Position numbers and translations under genes: made by a program. A DNA stretch of 64,000 nt, taken from the NCBI RefSeq assembly GCF_014284305.1, contig NZ_JACOFW010000015.1:48167-112166 (forward strand). The letters run 5' to 3'. The notes under the pieces are model-generated. The model ran no database searches, was not told where the DNA came from, and worked only from the letters and a program-made list of their open reading frames with translations. Source of the DNA: Affinundibacterium seohonense. Lineage in GTDB: Bacteria; Pseudomonadota; Gammaproteobacteria; Burkholderiales; Burkholderiaceae_D. The first letter of the stretch is position 1. Each line of letters begins with the position of its first letter. Positions 43,241 through 53,450 of this stretch are shown piece after piece.

Positions 43241-44536
43241 TCAAGAAAATCCCAAAGCCACTAAGCAAGCCAAAATCAACAACAAACTCAGCAAACCCAA
43301 TAAGCGAGTTTTGATGCCAATCACGTTGGGTCCCATGATCTCGGTATTTTGCGCGATTAGGAGTAAAGCCACCACATGCAAAGGCAGCAGAACCGCATTC
43401 ACCAATTGGCTGGAATAAATCAGGGGAATCAAAAGTAAGCCGGGGATCGACACGACACTTGCCGCCGCCACCGTCAGCACAATAAACGCGGCATAAAAAA
43501 ATTGAAAATGTTTGGAATCTAAATCCAGCGAAGCGGGTGCGCCTATGCCTTCTGCAATTGAATACGCTGTCGCAATCGGGACGATCGCCGCGGCCAACAA
43601 GGATGCGCCCAATAGACCTACACCAAAAAAAATCGTCGCAAAAGATCCCGCCAAAGGTTGCAGTGCCAGCGCCACATCACTAGCGTCTTTGATGTGTGTT
43701 CCTGAGCGATGCAAAGTCGCGGCACAAGCAATCGCGATGGCGATGCCTATCACCCCCGTCAAGATCGAGCCAATCACCACATCGACCTGTTCCCAACGTA
43801 AATTCTTCACCGAGATTTTTTTATCCACCGCATACGATTGAATAAAAGCCAAACCCCATGGTGCTAAGGTAGTACCTAAAGTTGCGGCAATCGCGATCCA
43901 TGCTACCTGCGTATCGGGAAAATGAGGAATCAAAGCGCCCTGCGCGACTGCTGACCAATCCGGTGCCGCCAATATGCCATCGACAATGTATAAAGCGAGC
44001 GTTGCGGAAATGAATAACAGAATTTTTTCTATGCGATGAAATGAACCAAGTACGACCACCAAACAAATTAATAGGGCGGCAACGGGCGCACTAATCCAAG
44101 ATGGCACACCTATCATGCCAAGTGCCGCAGCAATACCTGCGTATTCCGCACAGATAGTGCCGAAATTAGCGAACAAGAGACCGATCACCGCAGCGTAAGC
44201 CCAATGCCGCCCCCAATGCTGGCGAATCACGCCGACAAAGCCCAATCCAGTGGCCGCACCGATACGTACTGCCAGCATGTGAAACTGCACCAGTAGAATA
44301 GTCGAGAGAGGAATGATCCACAAATACCGATAACCAAACTCAGCGCCTAGGATCGAATACGTGGTAATACCAGCAGGATCATCATCCGATAAACCGGCCA
44401 ATAAACCTGGACCGAGCACCGCAAAAAAAGCTGCCAACCAACCCAAGCCCGTCGTGCGTAATTGCGCAAATTGTGCTGCGATGCCGCGCTTATGATGGGC
44501 AACGGCATGCGGATGCAGGCGCGATTTTTTCGTCAT
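43241..44536 (-). CDS. Nramp-family divalent metal transporter
   Basis: A 431-residue inner-membrane protein with about 11 membrane helices. The first helix carries the metal-binding DPAG motif (LSDDDPAGITTYS), and a later helix shows the ATLGTTLAPWGLAF segment of Nramp-like proteins; the usual MPH Met is replaced. These NRT-like changes can alter selectivity from Mn/Fe towards other ions such as Mg. A basic N-terminal tail (HPHAVAHHKRG) precedes the first helix. It is 50 bases downstream of no obvious partner and stands alone. Confidence 0.85.
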   Translation of the reverse strand: MTKKSRLHPHAVAHHKRGIAAQFAQLRTTGLGWLAAFFAVLGPGLLAGLSDDDPAGITTYSILGAEFGYRYLWIIPLSTILLVQFHMLAVRIGAATGLGFVGVIRQHWGRHWAYAAVIGLLFANFGTICAEYAGIAAALGMIGVPSWISAPVAALLICLVVVLGSFHRIEKILLFISATLALYIVDGILAAPDWSAVAQGALIPHFPDTQVAWIAIAATLGTTLAPWGLAFIQSYAVDKKISVKNLRWEQVDVVIGSILTGVIGIAIAIACAATLHRSGTHIKDASDVALALQPLAGSFATIFFGVGLLGASLLAAAIVPIATAYSIAEGIGAPASLDLDSKHFQFFYAAFIVLTVAAASVVSIPGLLLIPLIYSSQLVNAVLLPLHVVALLLIAQNTEIMGPNVIGIKTRLLGLLSLLLILACLVALGFS

Positions 44537-44608
44537 AGGGTTCCAAGGTTTAAACGACCATTGATACTACACCCAAGTCATTTCCAAAGAACCCTGTTTA
44601 CCTCAAGC

Positions 44609-46402
44609 TTAGTGCGCTTTCTTTTGCACTAATGCGCTACCCACACCATGTCGAGTAGGCTCACTGATTGCCGTGACAGTGCCATCGGGATTAAAGGTAA
44701 TCGCATTCGCCGCGCCGATCTCAGCATCGCTTTTATCGATATTCCACTGATGACCGAAACGTGCCAATCCGCTCGCCTGTGCGCCACCGATGAAATTGGG
44801 CTCGACTTGGGTCGTCGTTAAGTTCCGCTCAGACATACGCGGTGACGCTAACGCTCGCAACATATCCATCTTCAAATCGATATGATTCACGATGGTTTGT
44901 AAGACCGTCGTGATGATGGTCGAACCACCAGGACTACCAACCGTAAAGACTGGCTTACCATCTTTAAACGCAATCACTGGCGCGATGCTGCTACGCGGAC
45001 GTTTTCCGGCTTCAGGAATATTGGGATGCGGCGCGGTGAAATCAAAATCGCTCAATTCATTATTCAACAGGAAGCCATATCCTGGAACTACCATGCCATT
45101 CCCACCCCAGTCTTCTATCGTATACGTGTAGGCAACAATATTGCCTTCTTTATCGCTGACGGTTAAATGGGTGGTGTGATTACTTTCTTCTTTCACGACG
45201 GCTGAAGCCGAACCAGCGAATGCGCGCGGGCGCAAAGGAATACTCGGATCTTGTTGAAATTGGTAAGGATCACCGGGCAAGGCAGCATGCGTGCGGCTCG
45301 CGGCTTGATCGAGACGAATTTGTTGAGCTCTTTGTTTGCTGTAGTCTTTACTCAGCAAACCCGCCAACGGTACATCGACAAATTCAGGATCACCGATATA
45401 CGCATTGCGATCAGCGAAGGCCAGACGCGAAGCTTCCAGATACAAATGCTCAAGCTGTTGCCGTGACATTTTTTGGGTATCGAAATTTTCCAACAGATTC
45501 AATGCCAAGGCCACCGTCACACCGCCACTGCTCGGCACACCCAAGGCATAGAGATCATAACCACGATAAGTACTATGCAGTGGCAGGCGCGTGCGAACTT
45601 CGTAATTGAGTAAATCCGCTTGCGTCATATTGCCAGGGCGGACTTTGGCATTCCCATGCACGGGTGGATTATTCACCGTATTTAAAAGGGCATCCGCAAT
45701 GTTGCCGCGATAGAAAGCATTGGCTCCACGCTGTGCCAAGATTTTGTAAGTCTTGGCTAAATCAGGATTTTTGAATGCATATCCAACCGGTAGCGGCTTA
45801 CCTTCGTGCAAATACAAAGCACTGCTGGAGCTATACAAACCAAACTTCTTCGCCGCACCGCTATTTAGGTGATGAAAAATCGGGGTGATCTTAAAGCCTT
45901 GTTCGGCAGTTTGAATTGCGGGTGCCAAGACCTGTTTGAATTGCATGCTGCCATAGCGCTTCAAGGCGTCATCCCAGGCGCGTACTGTGCCCGGCACGCC
46001 AACGGATCTGCCGCTACTGACCGCATCTTCCCACTCAATCGCTTTGCCATTTTCTGTAAACATATCAGGACGCACGCTGGCGGGGGCCGTCTCGCGATGA
46101 TCCAAGACCACGAAGCGTTTTTCTTTAGCCAAATAAATCAACATAAAGCCACCGCCACCGATACCGCAACTAAACGGGTCCGTGACGCCTAGTGTGGCGG
46201 CTGCTGCCACGGCAGCATCAATCGCATTGCCACCTTGATTCAAAATCTTGAGCGCAGATTGCGATGCGGTTTCGTTAATCGTTGCCACGGCACCACCGAT
46301 GCCATTGGCCATGGGCGTTTTGGTCCCAGCGTGAGCTGATAGGTTAGAAAAGCCAAAGCTGGCGAGGAGTACGAGGGAAATTCTTTTGTGCTGAGGAGAC
46401 AT
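44609..46402 (-). CDS. ggt: Gamma-glutamyltransferase (glutathione hydrolase)
   Basis: A ~597-residue periplasmic N-terminal-nucleophile hydrolase that cleaves glutathione and transfers gamma-glutamyl groups. The signal peptide ends after SAHA. The proenzyme splits at the conserved Thr in SNHTTHLTVSD, giving large and small subunits. Other landmarks are NAIDAAVAAAATLGVTDPFS, the GIGGGGF strand, RETAP near residue 130 (gamma-glutamyl binding), and GSPGGSTIITT in the small subunit. I use the ATG at 46402, which begins a good signal peptide. The gene is alone, with no glutathione genes nearby. Confidence 0.93.
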   Translation of the reverse strand: MSPQHKRISLVLLASFGFSNLSAHAGTKTPMANGIGGAVATINETASQSALKILNQGGNAIDAAVAAAATLGVTDPFSCGIGGGGFMLIYLAKEKRFVVLDHRETAPASVRPDMFTENGKAIEWEDAVSSGRSVGVPGTVRAWDDALKRYGSMQFKQVLAPAIQTAEQGFKITPIFHHLNSGAAKKFGLYSSSSALYLHEGKPLPVGYAFKNPDLAKTYKILAQRGANAFYRGNIADALLNTVNNPPVHGNAKVRPGNMTQADLLNYEVRTRLPLHSTYRGYDLYALGVPSSGGVTVALALNLLENFDTQKMSRQQLEHLYLEASRLAFADRNAYIGDPEFVDVPLAGLLSKDYSKQRAQQIRLDQAASRTHAALPGDPYQFQQDPSIPLRPRAFAGSASAVVKEESNHTTHLTVSDKEGNIVAYTYTIEDWGGNGMVVPGYGFLLNNELSDFDFTAPHPNIPEAGKRPRSSIAPVIAFKDGKPVFTVGSPGGSTIITTVLQTIVNHIDLKMDMLRALASPRMSERNLTTTQVEPNFIGGAQASGLARFGHQWNIDKSDAEIGAANAITFNPDGTVTAISEPTRHGVGSALVQKKAH

Positions 46403-46536
46403 ACGATCCGCCGATATCTGGTGAAGGAAGGAACAAAACAATGCCCTTGTACCTTACCGGATCACTGGTATTAGGGCAAACCCTAAACCTTGGCATGTCG
46501 TATTTGGACACGCCACTAACACGGCAACCAGCGAAT

Positions 46537-46779
46537 TCAGAACAAAAAGCGATGCGTTATAACGCTCACGTTCGAGGCCGTAGACCTTTTTAACAAGATA
46601 ATTTTTTCACCATCCAATACGATCAAAACTTTGCCTACCACTTCGCGCTTGGTATGTTCTTCTGTGTCACTGGGCCAATAATACACAATCAACATCAAAC
46701 AAATAAGACCAAATAGGATCGTAAAGCAAGGTTCCGCCAATCGACGCAGGCGCGTAAGTAATTGAAGTGGTTTTTTCAT
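46537..46779 (-). CDS. Small single-pass membrane protein
   Basis: An 80-residue protein with one membrane helix (FTILFGLICLMLIVYYWP), a basic N-terminus (in side) and a charged tail with the segment VVGKVLIVLDGEKIILLKR. I do not recognise a family. The ATG at 46779 follows AAAGG. It is a plausible small gene next to ggt with no evident operon partner. Confidence 0.5.
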   Translation of the reverse strand: MKKPLQLLTRLRRLAEPCFTILFGLICLMLIVYYWPSDTEEHTKREVVGKVLIVLDGEKIILLKRSTASNVSVITHRFLF

Positions 46780-47113
46780 GACCGTGGCCTTTCTGATTGA
46801 ATGATAAAGACGACTATGCAGAAATTGGGCCAGTTTCATTCGAATCTAAACCATTGATTTAACTCGCATTATTTTTTTCTTGCCATAAATATTGCGTGCG
46901 CGGACAGCGGTCAGTGTACGGACGCGGACAATTCACATCGACGCCAAGATATCGGTGCAACATCGGCCAAACCTTGCGACGAGATGAATTAAGTTGGCGA
47001 GATACAATAAACTTCATCGCTATTTGCTGCCTTGCTTGCTAGAATGCAGCGATTACCTCTTGCTACACTTAGAAAAAAATTGTCTCCCACTTTGTCTATC
47101 ACTGCCATTTTGC

Positions 47114-48340
47114 ATGCTTATGTTCGCAGTTGATCCACGCACGGTATTGCTGGTTTGCGCAGCCTTAAATCTGCTATTAGCAGGGATGCTGATTTTAGTT
47201 AGCATGCAGGCACCAAATGTGAAGGGAGTACGTCAATGGGCACTTGCTGATCTGTGTATGGGTCTAAGCATGGCGCTCGGTAGTCAAGTCCAATACCCAG
47301 CCTCCCCAATTTACGCAATCATCGGGGCAATCTTTCTCGGTCTAAGTGTAGGACTGGTCTACACCGGTGTCTTAGCGTTTAAAGGAGAACGGGTGCGGCG
47401 TTGGATTCCGGCCTTGGTGGCGGGCGCGATCCTCTTCAATAATTACATTTTCGGCATTATTTATTTCAACGCCCAAATTCGTATCAGTGTGAATTTTATG
47501 ATCGTAGGCGGCATTTACGCGATCTGTGCTCGTGCGCTTTTCATTCGCATCGAACAACCCTTACGTACTGCCTACTGGTTAGCCGCAGGATCGATGGGCT
47601 TATTTTCCCTCATCGCGATTGCACGCATTATCACGGTCCTCAACTCTCCGGCACAAGACGTCAGTATGTTCACCACGAGCGGCATCAATCCGCTAGTCTT
47701 GCTGTTCACGACCTTGTTGCAAATGTCGATGTCATTTGCCTTCATCTTACTGGTCAATTACACCCTATCGCATCAACTCAATGAACTCGCAACCACCGAT
47801 GCCTTAACAGGATTACTCAACCGCCGAAATCTAGAAACCTTGGCCAATCGTCAACTAACGCACAGTAAACGGACCGGCGAAAGCCTCGCTATCATGATGA
47901 TCGACGTCGATCACTTCAAGCGCATCAATGATCAATATGGACATCAAGCCGGCGACGAGGTCCTGCGCCGACTGGCAGGCCTAATGCAATCGATCGTGCG
48001 AGGCAATGACTATCTGGCCCGCTATGGCGGGGAAGAGTTTTGTATCTTGCTACCGGCGACCACTGAAGGACAGGCCTATGTTTTAGCTGAACGACTGCGC
48101 CGCCTCTACGCAGAACTGATCGTACCTTGGCAACATCACGCGCTCGGCGGCACCATTAGCATCGGCATCGCAGACAGCAATGGTGATGCGGAAGACATTC
48201 CCACCCTCATCGCGCATGCGGACTTAGCGCTTTATGATGCCAAGCGCCGAGGGCGTGATCAAGTCATTACTTACACAGAGTATGCTAGCGAGCTTGTGCG
48301 GACAAAGTCGCACGCTGATGCACCCGACCACGCAAAATAA
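47114..48340 (+). CDS. Membrane diguanylate cyclase (GGDEF)
   Basis: A ~408-residue protein. Six or seven hydrophobic segments occupy the N-terminal half (about 8-225), followed by a GGDEF domain (about 240-400). The active site is RYGGEEFCIL, and the RxxD inhibitory site (RGND) is five residues before it, so it is probably active and product-inhibited. The start is uncertain: the ORF is open from 46994, but the ATG at 47114 begins the first membrane segment. Its last 56 bases overlap the 3' end of the convergent amidohydrolase gene. Confidence 0.88.
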   Translation: MLMFAVDPRTVLLVCAALNLLLAGMLILVSMQAPNVKGVRQWALADLCMGLSMALGSQVQYPASPIYAIIGAIFLGLSVGLVYTGVLAFKGERVRRWIPALVAGAILFNNYIFGIIYFNAQIRISVNFMIVGGIYAICARALFIRIEQPLRTAYWLAAGSMGLFSLIAIARIITVLNSPAQDVSMFTTSGINPLVLLFTTLLQMSMSFAFILLVNYTLSHQLNELATTDALTGLLNRRNLETLANRQLTHSKRTGESLAIMMIDVDHFKRINDQYGHQAGDEVLRRLAGLMQSIVRGNDYLARYGGEEFCILLPATTEGQAYVLAERLRRLYAELIVPWQHHALGGTISIGIADSNGDAEDIPTLIAHADLALYDAKRRGRDQVITYTEYASELVRTKSHADAPDHAK

Positions 48341-49811
48341 CGTTCTCAATCGCATCGTAAGCACGTACGTCCACCAAAGGATTGGCCGATAGTAATAATA
48401 AATCCGCTTGTTTACCGACTTCCACGCTGCCGATATTCTTTTCCAAACCCATGGCACGTGCATTCTTGATTGTCAGCGCACTAAACAATTCCGGCAAACT
48501 CATGCCCGCTTCCAGCCATCGGTCCATTTCCCAACGTCCATTGATGCCAGGGAATTGGGTATAGAACGGACCACTCGGGGTATCGCTCCCAAATAATAAG
48601 TGCGCGCCACTTTGATGCAATGCCGCAGTCATTTTGCGCACAGTGGAGAGCGGCTTTTGGTACATGGACTTCACTGCCAGATATAGCTCTGCGGGTGTTT
48701 TTGTGGCGGGGTCAAAATCTTCTGCCAAGATCGTTTTCATCCACTGACCCGCTTCGGTTTGATACCAGACCATCAACGAGGATGGGATGGCATGGGCTAC
48801 TACAGGATTTTTAAAAAATTCTGGATTCATTTCTTCATGTTCGCCATACAGCACTTGCATGGTCGGTTGCACCGAAATCCCCGCCTTGCTAATCTCTTGT
48901 GCGATCTGTTCTAGACGCGTCTGATTGACAAATTGTTCGACATTTTTGGCATCGTGCCACATACCGTGGACCAAGGTCGTGATGCCCGCTTTTAAAGCAA
49001 ACTCGTAAGATGCCTGAGAATTGCCGTGCAAATACACCGGCATACCCAAGTCCTTTGCTTGTTTAACGACTTCCTGTATCAATTCAATGGACGGTACCGG
49101 AAGATTTTTTTTCGGACCAAAACCAGTTTCGTAAAATACCTTGATGCAATTCGCGCCATCTTGACGTGCGGCATTCACCACCGCTTGTGGCGTATGCGCT
49201 TCGACTTTGAAATTAGCTGGATAGACATTCGGTTGCGCAGGATCGAACAACATATACTTGGTTGCCGGGACTTGGAACTGCAAATCTTTATCCATCCAGG
49301 AAGCCGGATAGCCATTCGGGATCGTCACGGGGGTACAAAAATGCGCCTGTGGTCCAGCGGGTTGCGCATTCCATTTAGCAATAAAACTGGCGTCACCTGT
49401 CAAATCTAATACGGTAGTAAAGCCAAAATAGGCATAACTGCGCGGCATCTGTCGCCGTGCTTCTTGCAACATGCTCGCGTCTTTAGGATTATCTCCGGCA
49501 TAACCCGGCACACCATCCAAATGCACGTGGCTATCGATTAAGCCTGGGATCAAAAATTGACCACGGCCATCAATCTGCTGGCTGTGCTTGCTTGCCTTTG
49601 GATTCAATTTTGGAGAAATGGCAACAATCTTGCCATCACGAATCAAGACATCCATCGCGGCGGAAATCTGGGCTTGATCGCCACTGATAATGCGCACTTG
49701 CTTAATCAACACGCTATCGGCTTGAGCTGGCGTGAAAGGTAAGGACATCAACAAACAAGTGGCAAGCAGGTGACGTCCAAAAGAAACGGAAACGGCGGGC
49801 AATGAAAACAT
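48285..49811 (-). CDS. Secreted amidohydrolase-family protein
   Basis: A 508-residue exported metal-dependent hydrolase. A signal peptide ends near PAQA. The amidohydrolase landmarks are the HVHLD motif (metal ligands, about residue 85), conserved histidines in VYLHGNSQ and TTLVHGMWHD, and Asp in LFGSDTPSG. The C-terminal IKNARAMGLEKNIGSVEVGK then QADLLLL segment is typical of imidazolonepropionase-like or prolidase-like members. The substrate is unknown. The ATG at 49811 follows AAGGA. The 3' end overlaps the diguanylate cyclase gene by 56 bases in convergent orientation. Confidence 0.85.
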   Translation of the reverse strand: MFSLPAVSVSFGRHLLATCLLMSLPFTPAQADSVLIKQVRIISGDQAQISAAMDVLIRDGKIVAISPKLNPKASKHSQQIDGRGQFLIPGLIDSHVHLDGVPGYAGDNPKDASMLQEARRQMPRSYAYFGFTTVLDLTGDASFIAKWNAQPAGPQAHFCTPVTIPNGYPASWMDKDLQFQVPATKYMLFDPAQPNVYPANFKVEAHTPQAVVNAARQDGANCIKVFYETGFGPKKNLPVPSIELIQEVVKQAKDLGMPVYLHGNSQASYEFALKAGITTLVHGMWHDAKNVEQFVNQTRLEQIAQEISKAGISVQPTMQVLYGEHEEMNPEFFKNPVVAHAIPSSLMVWYQTEAGQWMKTILAEDFDPATKTPAELYLAVKSMYQKPLSTVRKMTAALHQSGAHLLFGSDTPSGPFYTQFPGINGRWEMDRWLEAGMSLPELFSALTIKNARAMGLEKNIGSVEVGKQADLLLLSANPLVDVRAYDAIENVILRGRVHQRATLSAQAR

Positions 49812-49996
49812 AAAGGAAATCCTTGTTGGCTGGAAAGAGTCCCAGTATTCACAATTCGAGCCCCTAATTCGACCGAAAACGCGATCTAGGACGGCAAAAA
49901 ACCGGTTTTGGGTCCATATCGACCAAAAAATGGCGCCAAGCTGAATCGGTACAACGGTATTCCTGCATTTTTTGAAATACCTTAGTGACATCGCTT

Positions 49997-51079
49997 ATGA
50001 TGTCAAACATGTCATCGATCATCAGCCACCTACAAATTGCCAACGCCGTTTTATGCCTGTTATTGGCGGCACATTTATTGGCCATGAGCGCCATGTATCC
50101 GATTCCCAAACGTCTACTAGGCTTCAATTATGGTTTGTATGCCCATCAAAGTATTGCACTAGTTGCCATATTAAATGGTCATGTTAGTGGTTTTGTCTTT
50201 ACTCGTCCGTTGGTCGCGATGCTGCTCGGACCTTGTCTTTATGTTTATTTTTTATGTGTACGTCGGCCGCAGGCACAACTACATTACAAAGACAGTTGGC
50301 ATTTCATCCTCGGGATTGCGAGTTTCGTGCTGTTGAGCCAAATCAAACCACTCAGAGCCTTGATTGATTTTGCGATTCTTGCCAGCTTTATCATCTACAC
50401 AGCTCTTATCGCATTCCAAATTCGCACTGGTGAGCAAGCACTAGCTCACCTCGGAAGCCATACTAAATCAGCCTATCGATGGTTACTGATCTTAATGTTG
50501 CTGGCATTGATCAACATCGTATTAGAAATTGCCGTGAATCTAGAAATGCAGTCCGGCGTGGCTTTACGCGACACGATCTCCTTACTCATTGCCAGTATGG
50601 CTTTTTTCCTGATCAACGCCAGCATCATGTTGGCCGCACTCAAGCGCAGTGACTGGTTGGAGTGGATGTATCAGTTTGGCGCGCAAAATTTACCGATGGC
50701 TACGCCAAGCATCGCCCCCGATATAGCACAACAATTGTTCCAACGTTGGGAAGATCTCGTCAAACGTGAACAATTACACAAACTGGAATTCGGCATCACG
50801 CTGCCGCAAGCAGCCAAAAAGCTTCAAGTACCGGCAAGACAACTATCCAATGCGATCAACCATATTTACGGTAAGAGCTTTTCGGTCTATCTCAACGACC
50901 AACGCATACACGAGGCTCAACGCTTATTAATCGACGCCCCGGAAATGTCGATAATCGACGTCATGCAAGAATCCGGTTTTAGTAGTAAGTCGAATTTTAA
51001 TAAAGAGTTTTTGCGGGTGACGGGTTTGTCGCCGTCGGGGTTTCGAGAAGAGCGCTCAAAACCAGTCACACAGATATAA
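49997..51079 (+). CDS. AraC-family regulator with an N-terminal membrane domain
   Basis: A ~360-residue protein. Seven hydrophobic segments (about 5-225) precede a soluble C-terminal AraC domain (about 260-350) with two helix-turn-helix units (LPQAAKKLQVPARQLSNAIN; IDVMQESGFSSKSNFNKEFL). The membrane half probably senses a signal directly, as in other membrane-bound AraC regulators of this type. The start codon among ATGs at 49997-50009 is uncertain. It is divergent from the amidohydrolase gene, so it may regulate it. A small lipoprotein-like gene follows 46 bases later. Confidence 0.85.
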   Translation: MMSNMSSIISHLQIANAVLCLLLAAHLLAMSAMYPIPKRLLGFNYGLYAHQSIALVAILNGHVSGFVFTRPLVAMLLGPCLYVYFLCVRRPQAQLHYKDSWHFILGIASFVLLSQIKPLRALIDFAILASFIIYTALIAFQIRTGEQALAHLGSHTKSAYRWLLILMLLALINIVLEIAVNLEMQSGVALRDTISLLIASMAFFLINASIMLAALKRSDWLEWMYQFGAQNLPMATPSIAPDIAQQLFQRWEDLVKREQLHKLEFGITLPQAAKKLQVPARQLSNAINHIYGKSFSVYLNDQRIHEAQRLLIDAPEMSIIDVMQESGFSSKSNFNKEFLRVTGLSPSGFREERSKPVTQI

Positions 51080-51125
51080 CGAAGATAAGAAGCTCGTTCA
51101 TAATTTCGAAAGTCAGTTAAATACC

Positions 51126-51926
51126 ATGAAAAAAGTACTGTTTTGCCTAGTCCTCCTGTTGCCTTTGGCTATGCTGATAAGCTGTAATCAAGACGACATC
51201 GTCAGAAAATTAGCCTCCGCCGAGGATCAGGCATTTGTAGAAAAGTCTTTGGATCAACTTCGCCATAAGCAATTTGAAGAACTTGAAAAACGGATGGATG
51301 CAAGTATTCAACAGCCAAACTTGCGTGGTGGCTTGGAAAAGATGTCAGCCTTGCTGCCGCCTGAAGAGCCAAGCAAGGTCATCCTACTCTCGACACGACA
51401 AAATCACTCGTCTAGTCAGGTCATGAGCAATTTAACTTATGAATATACCTACCCAAAACAATGGTTTATTCTCGAAGTGACGCTAAATAAAAGTCATGAT
51501 CAACCCAGCATTTTGGGAATCCGTATCACACCGCAATCGGCGCAGATCGAGGAACAGAACAGTTTCAGCCTGGTCGGGAAATCGCTATTGCAGTACCTCA
51601 TTTTGGCGCTGGCGGTCGCTTTCGCTATTGTCACAATCGTGGCGCTGATCATTTGTATCAAAATGAAATTGCGGGGACGAAAATGGCCATGGATACTGTT
51701 CATTTTGTTCGGTTTTGGAAACCTCGCGGTGAATTGGAGTACTGGAGAATTCGGCTTTGCTTTACTGGCAATACAAATGTTTAGTGCATCGGCTTCTGCT
51801 GTACCTCATGGCCCATGGATCCTTTCCATTTCGCTACCGCTAGGTGCTGTGTGCTTCCTGATCTTTAGAAAAAATCACGCAGCCGAAGTCAATATGCCTG
51901 CGGAAGCGCAAATTGATCCTATTTAA
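51126..51926 (+). CDS. Putative membrane-anchored lipoprotein of unknown function
   Basis: A 266-residue protein. Its N-terminus has a signal peptide with a lipobox-like LISC, so it may be a lipoprotein. The middle (about 30-145) is a soluble domain rich in charged residues, and three hydrophobic segments follow (about 150-175, 185-205 and 225-245), which is unusual for a lipoprotein. I do not recognise a family. It follows the AraC-type gene by 46 bases and may be its partner. Confidence 0.6.
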   Translation: MKKVLFCLVLLLPLAMLISCNQDDIVRKLASAEDQAFVEKSLDQLRHKQFEELEKRMDASIQQPNLRGGLEKMSALLPPEEPSKVILLSTRQNHSSSQVMSNLTYEYTYPKQWFILEVTLNKSHDQPSILGIRITPQSAQIEEQNSFSLVGKSLLQYLILALAVAFAIVTIVALIICIKMKLRGRKWPWILFILFGFGNLAVNWSTGEFGFALLAIQMFSASASAVPHGPWILSISLPLGAVCFLIFRKNHAAEVNMPAEAQIDPI

Positions 51927-52006
51927 ATCGAAAATTTAATCGTGCGTGAAGCAAAACCGAGTTTGCACTATCAATAATGTCTTCCCCACGTAAAGGAACG
52001 CACACC

Positions 52007-52357
52007 ATGCTACTAAGCCTCATCCCCAAAGTTTTTTACGCTGATATTCAAGTCGGCCTAGACTTATTCACCCGTGGTCTTGGTTTTGAACTCCTACATC
52101 AAGACAGCAGTATTTCGGTGTTGGGGCGAGATCAGGTGAAAGTCTATTTGATGGAAAACGCTGAGCTTGCTGTGCTCGATCGCCCCGAGCTGGCAATCGA
52201 GATTGATAATATCGACGAGATCTACGCAGAAATTGCTGCCCGCGCGCCTGACCTATTGCATCCCAATTTATCGAGCGTACAAGATAGACCGTGGGGAGCG
52301 AAGGAATTTGCGTTATTAGACGCGAGTCAGGTTTGTATTGTGTTTCGACAATGGTAA
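52007..52357 (+). CDS. VOC-family protein (bleomycin-resistance-like)
   Basis: A 116-residue small VOC-fold protein (VFYADIQVGLDLFTRGLGFE, LGRDQVKVYLME, LAIEIDNIDEIYAEI, KEFALLDASQVCIVF). Family members bind drugs or catalyse small-molecule rearrangements; His ligands are scarce here, so it may be a binding protein. The start could instead be the ATG at 51977; 52007 is chosen because it begins the fold. A terminator follows it. Confidence 0.7.
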   Translation: MLLSLIPKVFYADIQVGLDLFTRGLGFELLHQDSSISVLGRDQVKVYLMENAELAVLDRPELAIEIDNIDEIYAEIAARAPDLLHPNLSSVQDRPWGAKEFALLDASQVCIVFRQW

Positions 52358-52402
52358 CTAGTGGTAAACATGGAGCCGCCAGTATTTGCTAACGGCTCTA
52401 CA

Positions 52403-52429
52403 CGATTATCTTTTTAAGATAATCGTTTT
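52403..52429 (+). terminator. Intrinsic terminator after the VOC gene
   Basis: A perfect ten-base stem CGATTATCTT / AAGATAATCG with a three-base loop and a short T run. It lies between convergent genes. Confidence 0.7.
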
Positions 52430-53177
52430 ACCCCAAATGTAAAAACTTCGGTACATGTAGTAGACCACCCCAGCCCAGCAGTAACACCACGCTTAAGACA
52501 AACAAACCAAAGGCACCGTTGGGTCGCAATACACCTAGATAACTAATAACGACCGTCGTCGTATTTTTCTTCGCTTCGCTCATGCTGCGCCAATGCTGGA
52601 TGATCTTTAAAACGCTCGCAATGCCAGAACCTACTGAGAGCGATAACAGCGCAATACGGAATACTGAGAGTAAATCAATCTGATCGAGCGACACTTGCTT
52701 GTAAAAGAAACCCACCACAGCCATACATATAGCCGCGCCAATAGAAATTGCCGCATTCGTGTACATAGTTTTACGACTACGGATCGCAGCATCCTCTAGC
52801 TCTGACCTGAGCATTTGCGTTTTATCGTTAATCAGACTTGAGGTTTCGTCCTTTAAAGCAGAAATACGCTGGTCTAGCATCTGTCCCATTTGCAAGGTCG
52901 CAAATTCGATCAGTTCCTTGATGTCATCTTTGGTGATGGAGCGGAGATCGTGAACTTCCGAAGACAGACGTTCAATGCTCTCGTTGAGTTGTTTGCCTGC
53001 GTGCTCGACCACTTGGTTTAGGCTGGCGCTGGCTTTTTCTACCACTTGATCGAGATGTTCACTGGCCATCGCGATCGATTCTGTGAGCATGGGTTTGACG
53101 GTGTTTTCTGACACACGAATCATGGCGTTTTCGATTTGCCCAAGCTCATTACTCAGATCCGCTTTCCAGATAGCCAT
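52428..53177 (-). CDS. Coiled-coil membrane protein of unknown function
   Basis: A 249-residue protein. About residues 30-130 form a heptad-like coiled coil (EHLDQVVEKASASLNQVVEH; LNESIERLSSEVHDL). Three hydrophobic segments then follow at about 140-160, 170-190 and 220-240. Apolipoprotein- or methyl-accepting-like helical pattern, but no known domain is recognised. The ATG at 53177 follows AAGGAA. Possibly a stress or surface-shaping protein; no functional claim is supported. Confidence 0.6.
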   Translation of the reverse strand: MAIWKADLSNELGQIENAMIRVSENTVKPMLTESIAMASEHLDQVVEKASASLNQVVEHAGKQLNESIERLSSEVHDLRSITKDDIKELIEFATLQMGQMLDQRISALKDETSSLINDKTQMLRSELEDAAIRSRKTMYTNAAISIGAAICMAVVGFFYKQVSLDQIDLLSVFRIALLSLSVGSGIASVLKIIQHWRSMSEAKKNTTTVVISYLGVLRPNGAFGLFVLSVVLLLGWGGLLHVPKFLHLG

Positions 53178-53450
53178 CTTAGTTTCCTTCCTATATATAC
53201 TTAGTTTCATAGTGTGAGGGTCATCTGACTGTTTTGCAAGTCACGCTCAGACGCCCGACACAACGGTCATGCTCGTCAGAACCTATCGATAAGAGGGGGC
53301 AAACAAAGATGTAAAAACACGTCGACGGCTTCAAGTTGGATTGAACGTATGAATTAATACAATTGGGCACGTACAATTGAGATACTTGTCGTATCGACGT
53401 CGCACTTTGTTCAAACGATCATTTCCGACGGATCCAACATCGCTTACCTC

